A program made the translations under genes and the position numbers. 64,000 bases of DNA from Ectobacillus ponti. Lineage in GTDB: Bacteria; Bacillota; Bacilli; Bacillales; Bacillaceae_G. Of the stretch, positions 58,135-64,000 are shown in pieces. The number at the start of each line of letters is the position of its first letter. Position 1 is the first letter of the stretch. The DNA lies in NCBI RefSeq assembly GCF_024294785.1, contig NZ_JANCLT010000006.1, positions 216,762 to 280,761 on the forward strand, given 5' to 3'. Below the pieces are notes generated by a model that was not told the DNA's origin, did not search any database, and saw only the letters and a list, made by a program, of their open reading frames with translations.

Positions 58135-59532
58135 TTATAAAAGCCCCAGCCCTCTGACAGCCTGCGCCACCAGGAAGGTGATCAGAATTGCCAAGCCGGT
58201 TGGAATGGCAAAGGAGAGGAAGGTCCATCTCGCACTTTTGGTTTCCTTATATATATTGACAAGCGTAGTGCCGCAAGGGTAGTGCAGCAGCGAGAACAGC
58301 ATCATGTTCAGGGCGGTCAGCCACGTCCAGCCGTGATGCAGGAAAATCTGCTTGATTTCAGCCAAGCTTTCAACCTCAGTAAGCGCTCCTGTGGACAGGT
58401 AACCCATCAGCAGAATGGGGATGACAATTTCATTTGCGGGCAAGCCAAGGATGAAGGCTGCCAGGATGTATCCATCAAGTCCAAGCTGCTGCGCAAATGG
58501 ATCAAGGAATTGTACGATATAGCCGAGAATGCTGGTATCGCCGATATAAATATTGGCCAGTATCCAGGTGGCCACTGCAGCCGGTGCTGCAACAACAACA
58601 GCACGCTTTAATACATAGAGGGATTTATCCAGTGTGGCCCGCATGATTGTATTCCATATCTTGGGGCGCCGATAAGGAGGAAGCTCAAGCGTGTATTGAG
58701 TCGGCACTCCCTTCAAGGCTGTTTTGGAGAGCACCCAGGATACAGCGAGTGTAACGATAATGCCAAGCACCACCATGCCGACAACAACTGCAGCGGTCAC
58801 AAAGCTTTGCATGCCTCCGGTGAAGCCGGATGCCATAAATAAGGAAGCAAGAAGGATCAGAGTCGGCCATCTGCCGTTGCAGGGAACAAAGTTGTTTGTC
58901 AAAATTGCCAGCATGCGTTCACGGGGGGACTCAATAATGCGGGTGGACATAATGGCTGCGGCATTGCAGCCAAAGCCCATGGCCATGGTGAGCGACTGCT
59001 TTCCATGGGCGCCGGCACGCTTGAACAGCCGATCCATATTGAAAGCGACACGCGGCAGATATCCGTAGTTTTCAAGAAGCGCAAAAACCGGGAAGAAGAT
59101 GGCCATCGGCGGCAGCATGACGCTGATAACGGCGGCCGTGCCCCGATAGAAGCCAAGCACCAATACTCCGTAGAGCCAATCGGGTGCGCCGATTTCCTGA
59201 AAGAGGGAAGCCAGATAGCCTTCCACCCAGCTGAAAAAGTCTCCAAGCATAGCCGAGGGAACATTGGCGCCGGCGATGGTAATGTAGAAGATGATGCCAA
59301 GCATGGCCAGCATAATCGGGAAGCCCCAAACCGGCGAAGTGAAAATCCGGTCCAGCTTTTCCGAACGGTACAGCTTACCCTTATCCTGATAAGTGACAAC
59401 GCTTCTGCAGATGCCCTGTGAAGAACGATAGATGCTGCCGACGATATCATCGCGGATTTCCTCCTGATTCAGCTCGCGGGCATGCCGCATCAGCTGTTCA
59501 AGAAGGGGGTTATTGGCTGAACGAAACTCCAT
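58135..59532 (-). CDS. FeoB membrane (permease) half, separate polypeptide
   Basis: 465 aa corresponding to the C-terminal part of FeoB: Gate and FeoB_C segments with about eight to ten membrane helices. Marks: NNFVPCNGRWPTL (core Cys motif), PTQYTLELPPYRRPKIWN, GLPANEIVIPILLMGYL and LHYPCGTTLVNIYKETKS. The GTPase domain is missing and is encoded by the overlapping upstream gene. The start at 59532 is real in appearance: AAAGGAGGTG seven bases upstream. Together the two make a full Fe(II) transporter. Confidence 0.88.
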   Translation of the reverse strand: MEFRSANNPLLEQLMRHARELNQEEIRDDIVGSIYRSSQGICRSVVTYQDKGKLYRSEKLDRIFTSPVWGFPIMLAMLGIIFYITIAGANVPSAMLGDFFSWVEGYLASLFQEIGAPDWLYGVLVLGFYRGTAAVISVMLPPMAIFFPVFALLENYGYLPRVAFNMDRLFKRAGAHGKQSLTMAMGFGCNAAAIMSTRIIESPRERMLAILTNNFVPCNGRWPTLILLASLFMASGFTGGMQSFVTAAVVVGMVVLGIIVTLAVSWVLSKTALKGVPTQYTLELPPYRRPKIWNTIMRATLDKSLYVLKRAVVVAAPAAVATWILANIYIGDTSILGYIVQFLDPFAQQLGLDGYILAAFILGLPANEIVIPILLMGYLSTGALTEVESLAEIKQIFLHHGWTWLTALNMMLFSLLHYPCGTTLVNIYKETKSARWTFLSFAIPTGLAILITFLVAQAVRGLGLL

Positions 59533-60232
59533 TGACCAACACCTCCTTTGTCTTCGGCTGATTGTGATGCTGCTGCAGCGCCTCCAGGAAGCTTTGATCG
59601 CCATCCAGCAAACGGAGCGCCACCCAGCGTGCCGGATAGGCATCCCCGAACAGCTCCCGCACCTCCGGCTCCAATGCCGCAATTTTTTCCTCTATATCCT
59701 TGCTGTATACAATCTGATACGGCTTTGTGGGGATATTTCCGGCCGCCATCTGTTCCACTGTGTCCAGCAGCTTGTTTAATCCGGTCTTATTGCGGGCTGA
59801 GATCTTCACAACCGGCACACCCAGCACCTCAGCCAGCTTTTTCTCATCCACAATGATTCCTTTCTTCTGGGCTTCATCCATCAGGTTCACACAAACAACC
59901 ACTTTATTGGTCATTTCCATTACCTGCAGCGCCAGGTTCAAGTTCCGTTCCATGGCGGTTGCGTCCAGCACAACGACTGTCACTTCCGGGTTTTCAAACA
60001 GAATATAGTCGCGCGCCACCTCTTCGTCTGCCGAATTGGAGTGGAGGGAGTAGGTGCCGGGAAGGTCTACAATCACGTAGGTTTGGCCATTGTGCTCGTA
60101 TTCTCCCTCTGCTTTCAGAACCGTTTTTCCAGTCCAGTTCCCCGTATGCTGCCGCAAACCGGTCAACGTGTTAAATAGCGTGCTTTTCCCCGTATTCGGG
60201 TTCCCGGCAAGTGCAATGTAATGTTTACTCAT
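59510..60232 (-). CDS. FeoB GTPase half, separate polypeptide
   Basis: 240 aa NFeoB domain: G1 GNPNTGKS (residues 10-17), G3 DLPG (56-59), G4 NLMD (116-119), G5 KISAR, followed by the helical GDI region ending at EVLVNGVSFSQ. Full-length FeoB would continue into the permease; here the frame stops 23 nt after the start of the membrane-half gene. Overlaps feoA by 8 nt. AGAGGATGAAGAGC precedes ATG. Confidence 0.9.
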   Translation of the reverse strand: MSKHYIALAGNPNTGKSTLFNTLTGLRQHTGNWTGKTVLKAEGEYEHNGQTYVIVDLPGTYSLHSNSADEEVARDYILFENPEVTVVVLDATAMERNLNLALQVMEMTNKVVVCVNLMDEAQKKGIIVDEKKLAEVLGVPVVKISARNKTGLNKLLDTVEQMAAGNIPTKPYQIVYSKDIEEKIAALEPEVRELFGDAYPARWVALRLLDGDQSFLEALQQHHNQPKTKEVLVNGVSFSQ

Positions 60233-60485
60233 GCTCTTCATCCTCTGCCGGTCTCCCATACATAAGGGAGCTTTCTTCCTTGCGGAGTGCAATTGTCGTG
60301 TTGCTGACCCGGTAGGCAACCGGATCGCCGAGCGGACTTTTTTGCAGCACTCTTACCGCTGCTCCTGGAATAAATCCCAAATCCAACAGCCGGCGCTTCA
60401 AAGGTCCTTGTAGTTCAAGCTTGACGAGCTGGACAAGGCTGCCGGCCGGAAACTCGGACAGCGGCTGTATTTGCTCCACAGTCAT
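60225..60485 (-). CDS. feoA: ferrous iron transport protein A
   Basis: 86 aa SH3-like FeoA: LSEFPAGSLVQLVKLE, RRLLDLGFIPGAAVRVL, SPLGDPVAYRV and NTTIALRKEES are all standard. FeoA docks on FeoB in the cytoplasm. First gene of feoA-feoB(N)-feoB(C), each overlapping the next. Confidence 0.93.
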   Translation of the reverse strand: MTVEQIQPLSEFPAGSLVQLVKLELQGPLKRRLLDLGFIPGAAVRVLQKSPLGDPVAYRVSNTTIALRKEESSLMYGRPAEDEEHE

Positions 60486-60557
60486 AATATTTACCCACCC
60501 CTATTTTTTTGTCTATGTTCTAAAAAGTTGGTGTAGAGAAACTTTTGCTTATAGCTG

Positions 60558-60587
60558 ATTTTAGAGAGTCTCGTACGCAATTGTCAA
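60558..60587 (-). promoter_or_regulatory. putative feo promoter
   Basis: Minus strand TTGACA (60582-60587), 18-bp spacer, TAAAAT (60558-60563). Downstream an inverted repeat AAAAGTT / AACTTTT (60523-60546) could be an operator. No textbook Fur box seen. Confidence 0.55.
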
Positions 60588-60675
60588 TTTATATTCTTAG
60601 AGTATGTGCCACATTTTAAAATAGTTCCAATTTATTTGCGTGAGGGAAACTTTTCTGTTGGGCAAGCTGTTTGTG

Positions 60676-60692
60676 TTTACATTGTATTTACA
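60676..60692 (+). promoter_or_regulatory. upstream Pho-box-like repeat pair
   Basis: TTTACA (60676-60681) and TTTACA (60687-60692) at an 11-bp period, about 60 bases upstream of the main Pho box. Possible secondary PhoP site. Confidence 0.45.
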
Positions 60693-60740
60693 ATTCGTAT
60701 CAAACAGCCCATCAGCGCGGAAAATGAGGGCTTCCCGGGG

Positions 60741-60794
60741 TTTACTTAAAATTAAAACTTGCTTAATACTCCCCTAATATTGCTGCTCTACAAT
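60741..60794 (+). promoter_or_regulatory. Pho box and pst promoter
   Basis: Four hexamers at exact 11-bp period: TTTACT (60741), TTAAAA (60752), TTAATA (60763), CTAATA (60774), each separated by 5 bp, matching the TT(A/C/T)A(C/T)A PhoP consensus. -10 TACAAT at 60789-60794 without a -35 hexamer; repeats cover about -22 to -60, the classic activator geometry. Phosphate starvation control is strongly indicated. Confidence 0.8.
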
Positions 60795-60870
60795 GAAATT
60801 GTGCTGAAGGACATGCGCACTTCACATGCCAAAGCAGAAAAAGCCAAATTAAATTGGGGGTACAACAAAA

Positions 60871-61764
60871 ATGATGAAAAAAGGTTTGAAGTTCTCACTC
60901 GCAGCATTGGTAGTCTCCGGCGCACTGGCAGGCTGTACAAATGAAAGCACGGACAGCAAGGCGTCTGAAGGCAAAAAAGACAATACTGCGAAACAGGAAT
61001 TCTCCGGCACAATCACAGCGGCAGGCTCCACAGCGCTGCAGCCTCTTGCAGATGAAGCAGCGGCAGAATTCATGGATGAGAATCCAAACGTCTCCATCAC
61101 GGTCCAAGGCGGCGGCAGCGGCACAGGCATTAATCAGGTGGCAGCAGGCGCGGTGCAAATCGGCAACTCTGATGTTCCTTCCAAAGATAAGCTGGATGCA
61201 GAAAAAGCAAAGGAGCTTGTTGACCATAAAGTGGCGGGCATTGCCTTCGCTCTCGTTGTAAACAAAGATGTTACAGTAGACAACCTGACAACACAGCAAA
61301 TTAAAGATATCTTCTCCGGCAAAATCACAAACTGGAAGGACGTAGGCGGCAAAGATGAGAAAATCAATGTCATCAACCGTCCGGCATCCTCCGGTACACG
61401 CGCTACATTTGAAAAAATTATGCTGCAAGCGAAAGCAAACGACAGCGTCGGCACGACACAGGACTCCAATGGTGCGGTTGAACAGGCAGTAAACTCTACA
61501 CCGGGAGCAGTCAGCTACCTTGCAATGTCCTATATGACAGGCGACAAAAAAGGATCTCTGAAGACATTGAAGATTGATGGAGCAGAGCCGACAGCTGCTA
61601 ACATCGCTGCGAATAAGTACCCGTTCTGGTCTTACGAGTACATGATTACAAAAGGCGAAGCAAAGGAAGCAGTAAAGGGCTTCATCGAGTTTGTATCCGG
61701 CAAGGACTTTGAAAAGAAAGTGGAAGAAATGGGCTACATCCCAATGACAAAGCTGAATAAGTAA
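60871..61764 (+). CDS. pstS: phosphate-binding lipoprotein PstS
   Basis: 297 aa substrate-binding protein of the high-affinity phosphate ABC importer. Lipobox LAGC with Cys22; phosphate-binding motifs TAAGSTALQPL, GGGSGTGINQV and NRPASSGTRATF. It is anchored to the outer face of the membrane. GGGG upstream and PhoP-regulated promoter. A hairpin follows, which may raise PstS over the permease. Confidence 0.95.
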   Translation: MMKKGLKFSLAALVVSGALAGCTNESTDSKASEGKKDNTAKQEFSGTITAAGSTALQPLADEAAAEFMDENPNVSITVQGGGSGTGINQVAAGAVQIGNSDVPSKDKLDAEKAKELVDHKVAGIAFALVVNKDVTVDNLTTQQIKDIFSGKITNWKDVGGKDEKINVINRPASSGTRATFEKIMLQAKANDSVGTTQDSNGAVEQAVNSTPGAVSYLAMSYMTGDKKGSLKTLKIDGAEPTAANIAANKYPFWSYEYMITKGEAKEAVKGFIEFVSGKDFEKKVEEMGYIPMTKLNK

Positions 61765-61778
61765 AGATAGATAGAAAA

Positions 61779-61800
61779 GGGCTGGCTGCATAGCCAGTCC
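61779..61800 (+). promoter_or_regulatory. pstS-pstC intergenic hairpin
   Basis: GGCTGGCT (61780-61787) / AGCCAGTC (61792-61799), loop GCAT. Likely an mRNA-stability or partial termination element that sets PstS in excess, as known for such operons. Confidence 0.55.
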
Positions 61801-61832
61801 TATTCACACTACACAAGGTAAGGTGAACATGG

Positions 61833-62726
61833 ATGAAGGGGAAAAAACAGACAAATTATTTCAAAAGCGAGTATGCAGGGAGGACGCTGGTTACTCTGTG
61901 CGGCTTCCTTATTGTAGCAGTCACATTGGCGATTATTGCTTTTATCTGCGGAAAGGGAATTCAGACATTTTCCCAAAACGGAGTCTCCTTTTTTGAGATG
62001 CTGACATCCTCAAGCTGGAGTCCGAATACGGAAAAACCAAAGTTTGGCGCGTTCATTTTTATTGCAGGATCTACGCTTGTGTCAATCGGAGCTGTAGTGA
62101 TCAGCGCGCCGATTGCTGTAGCCTTGGCGGTATTTATGAACCTTATTTCGCCCAAGTTCGGCAACAAGGTGCTGAAGCCCGTTCTTGAACTCTTGGTTGG
62201 AATTCCTTCTGTTGTATACGGGTTGCTTGGTGTCACCATCCTTGTGCCGCTGCTCCGTGAATCCTACGGGGGTGTCGGCTTCAGTCTGATTGCCGGTATT
62301 GTTGTGCTGAGCATCATGATTCTTCCGACCATTGCCAGCATCGCATCTGATGCAATACGCGCTGTCCCATTTGAGTACTTGGAGGCTTCCTATGGCCTTG
62401 GCTCCACAAGATGGCAGGCAATCAGCCGGATTATCGTGCCTGCAGCACAAAGAGGAATTTTAACGGGTGTTGTTCTCGGTTTGGCGCGTGCATTTGGTGA
62501 AGCTCTTGCTGTACAGATGGTAATCGGAAATACAATGAAGCTTCCGGAAAGTCTGTACAGTCCAACTTCCACGCTGACCGGTGTTTTGACAATGGACATG
62601 ACAAACACGCTGAACGGCACAGCATGGAATAATGCACTATGGACATTGGCTATGATTTTGCTGCTGATGTCGTTCCTGTTCATTCTAATCATCCGGGCAA
62701 TCGGCAAGAGAGGTGAGCGTTCATGA
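61833..62726 (+). CDS. pstC: phosphate ABC transporter permease PstC
   Basis: 297 aa, six membrane helices. The EAA loop is YEYLEASYGLGSTRWQ-like (EASYGLGSTRWQAISRI), with GLARAFGEALAVQMVIGN after it. N-terminal KKQTNYFKSEYAGRT is typical of PstC. ATG 61833 after AAGGTAAGGTG. Overlaps pstA by 4 nt. Confidence 0.94.
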   Translation: MKGKKQTNYFKSEYAGRTLVTLCGFLIVAVTLAIIAFICGKGIQTFSQNGVSFFEMLTSSSWSPNTEKPKFGAFIFIAGSTLVSIGAVVISAPIAVALAVFMNLISPKFGNKVLKPVLELLVGIPSVVYGLLGVTILVPLLRESYGGVGFSLIAGIVVLSIMILPTIASIASDAIRAVPFEYLEASYGLGSTRWQAISRIIVPAAQRGILTGVVLGLARAFGEALAVQMVIGNTMKLPESLYSPTSTLTGVLTMDMTNTLNGTAWNNALWTLAMILLLMSFLFILIIRAIGKRGERS

Positions 62727-63646
62727 TGAATGCACGTACAGTCAACAATATTTGGACCGGTATTTTATATGCCATTTCGGCTTTAGTTGTCATTTTGCTT
62801 CTGTTCCTTGTATATGAAATTCTTTCAAAGGGCTGGGGATTTTGGGACCCGGGCTTCTTGACAGGCAGACCGAGCAACACAAGGGCGGGAGGCGGAATTG
62901 GCCCGCAATTGTTCAACTCTTTCTATATGCTTGTGTTAACGCTGTTCATTTCTGTCCCGTTGGGTCTTGGAGCGGGCATTTACTTGGCCGAGTACGCCAA
63001 ACCCGGGAAATTTCTAAACTTTATTCGCCTTTGTATTGAGGCAATGGCATCCTTGCCGTCCATTGTAGTCGGGCTGTTTGGTTTGTTGGTGTTTGTCAAT
63101 CTGACTGGCTGGGGCTATACCATCATGGGAGGGGCGCTTGCGCTGACGATTTTGAACCTCCCGGGCTTGACCCGTGTATGTGAAACGGCGATTGCCGAAG
63201 TGCCGCGCAGCATGAAGGAGGCAAGTCTCGGCATGGGGGCAACAAGATGGCAGACAATTGTCCGTGTTGTCATTCCGGCTGCTCTGCCGCAAATTATCAC
63301 GGGCGTGATCCTGTCAGCAGGCCGTATTTTTGGAGAAGCTGCTGCTCTTATTTTTACAGCTGGCCTCGTTGCGCCGTTATTGAACTTCGGCGCGCCAGTG
63401 GATGCTCCAATGAATCCTTTCAACCCGTTCCGCAATGGCGAAACACTGGCGGTGCATATTTGGAAGCTGAACTCTGAAGGAATTGTACCGGATGCAAAGG
63501 CCATTGCAACAAAGTCAGCCGCACTGCTTATTGTAATGGTTCTTGTGTTCAACGTACTGGCCCGTTTTGGAGCGGGGATCTTACACAAATACTTCTCCGG
63601 AACGCTGAAGACGAGCAAGCGCAGTAAAGGGAAGTCTGCTGCCTGA
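62723..63646 (+). CDS. pstA: phosphate ABC transporter permease PstA
   Basis: 307 aa, six helices. WDPGFLTGRPSNTRAGGGIGP near the N-terminus, EASLGMGATRWQTIVRVVIP EAA loop (shortened here) and SAGRIFGEAAALIFTAGL identify PstA. It pairs with PstC to form the pore. Two ATG codons in series; the first overlaps pstC. No pstB follows: a terminator and then the rRNA promoters come next. Confidence 0.94.
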   Translation: MMNARTVNNIWTGILYAISALVVILLLFLVYEILSKGWGFWDPGFLTGRPSNTRAGGGIGPQLFNSFYMLVLTLFISVPLGLGAGIYLAEYAKPGKFLNFIRLCIEAMASLPSIVVGLFGLLVFVNLTGWGYTIMGGALALTILNLPGLTRVCETAIAEVPRSMKEASLGMGATRWQTIVRVVIPAALPQIITGVILSAGRIFGEAAALIFTAGLVAPLLNFGAPVDAPMNPFNPFRNGETLAVHIWKLNSEGIVPDAKAIATKSAALLIVMVLVFNVLARFGAGILHKYFSGTLKTSKRSKGKSAA

Positions 63647-63659
63647 ATTTCTGATGAAG

Positions 63660-63706
63660 AAAGAGCCGGCCTGAGGTCCGATACGGACGATGGGGCGGCT
63701 CTTTTG
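63660..63706 (+). terminator. terminator after pstA
   Basis: AGAGCCG (63662-63668) / CGGCTCT (63696-63702), with an inner GTCC-GATAC-GGAC hairpin, then TTTG. Confidence 0.7.
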
Positions 63707-63786
63707 TTTGGATGTATGGCGTAAAGAGATTCTATACAGTAAGAGAAGATAGGGAAGGATTCTTTTACAAAAAGTTAAAAAGGCTC

Positions 63787-63815
63787 TTGCATTTCCTTCT
63801 GTAAGTTGTTATATT
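63787..63815 (+). promoter_or_regulatory. rRNA operon promoter P1
   Basis: TTGCAT (63787-63792), 17-bp spacer, TATATT (63810-63815). Confidence 0.7.
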
Positions 63816-63867
63816 AATAAACGTCGCTGCTGCAGTGTGGCGGTGGAAAGTGAAATAGAAAATGATA

Positions 63868-63896
63868 TTGACATAAGGAATTGAACATGTTAATAT
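63868..63896 (+). promoter_or_regulatory. rRNA operon promoter P2
   Basis: Consensus TTGACA (63868-63873), 17-bp spacer, TAATAT (63891-63896); tandem with P1 as in Bacillus rrn operons. The leader 63897-63988 carries GCTCTTTGAAAACTGAACAA, the usual antitermination/processing region. Confidence 0.85.
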
Positions 63897-63988
63897 CGAG
63901 AAGTCGCTTTTGAGCGGCGGACAAGCTCTTTGAAAACTGAACAAAACACAAAACGTCAACATTTATTTTTTGAAGCTAGACAAACACT

Positions 63989-64000
63989 TTTATGGAGAGT
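63989..64000 (+). rRNA. 16S rRNA, first bases (cut by window edge)
   Basis: The window ends TTTATGGAGAGT, which is the start of 16S rRNA (…GGAGAGTTTGATCC… in Bacillales). Only the first dozen bases are present; the exact mature end is approximate. Confidence 0.82.

Noticed and set aside
60486-60600. Fur box in the feo promoter
   Set aside because: No convincing 7-1-7 TGATAAT dyad; only an unrelated AAAAGTT/AACTTTT repeat is present.
1-64000. CRISPR arrays, insertion sequences, prophage, tRNA genes
   Set aside because: No regularly spaced repeats, transposase, integrase, phage structural genes or cloverleaf sequences seen.

Overview
The window reads as a chromosome segment of a spore-forming, aerobic to facultatively anaerobic Bacillaceae species (Bacillales) of roughly balanced base composition. 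The evidence is a quinol oxidase qoxABCD operon, YjcZ-, CotF- and KinE-like sporulation genes, a YdjO/Csp cold-shock pair, a Bacillus-type fruRKA operon, strong AGGAGG-type ribosome sites with frequent TTG and GTG starts, and tandem rRNA promoters that lead into the first bases of a 16S gene at the right edge. I cannot name the genus. I see no prophage, insertion sequence, CRISPR array or tRNA gene.

Layout. 0.1-9.9 kb: small membrane proteins, an Asp/Glu racemase family gene behind a SAM-I riboswitch with terminator, a PH-domain membrane protein, threonine aldolase, a GNAT, a DUF4097 beta-solenoid protein, a LuxR-type two-component system, and a secreted calcium-binding (TSP3 repeat) protein behind a c-di-GMP-I riboswitch. 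9.9-23 kb: SDR, DUF420 (CtaM-like), YczE, two DMT transporters, MOSC, a molybdopterin oxidoreductase, tandem GNAT, a large SF1 helicase, YitT, and csp-ydjO with a structured cold-shock leader. 23-36 kb is a molybdenum/formate island: moaA, then focA1-fdh1-DUF1641-DUF2294-fdhD, then a divergent small regulator and focA2-fdh2-DUF1641-HMA-like-zinc ribbon. 36-40 kb: fructose operon fruR-fruK-fruA. 40-50 kb: sporulation-type histidine kinase, a heterodimeric ABC exporter, YjcZ, a PCYCGC lipoprotein, a coiled-coil/3D-domain wall protein and a purine permease. 50-56 kb: an Lgt-like membrane protein overlapping a radical-SAM protein of tetraether-synthase type, then qoxDCBA on the minus strand. 56-64 kb: a C39-like lipoprotein, CotF-like coat protein, split feoA-feoB(N)-feoB(C), pstS-pstC-pstA behind a Pho box, and the start of an rRNA operon.

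How the parts fit together. MoaA starts molybdopterin synthesis, FdhD sulfurates the cofactor of formate dehydrogenase, and FocA-type channels move formate; two non-identical sets of channel plus dehydrogenase suggest use under different conditions. Two copies of one RNA-like leader, each ending in an intrinsic terminator, precede focA1 and fdh1 only. This is the best candidate here for an undescribed regulatory element. The second candidate is the Lgt-like plus radical-SAM pair, which looks like a membrane-lipid or lipoprotein modification module. Other points worth attention are a pst operon without pstB that abuts rrn, a split FeoB with its own ribosome site for the second half, and an A-B-A'-B' alternative-pairing leader in front of the cold-shock gene.
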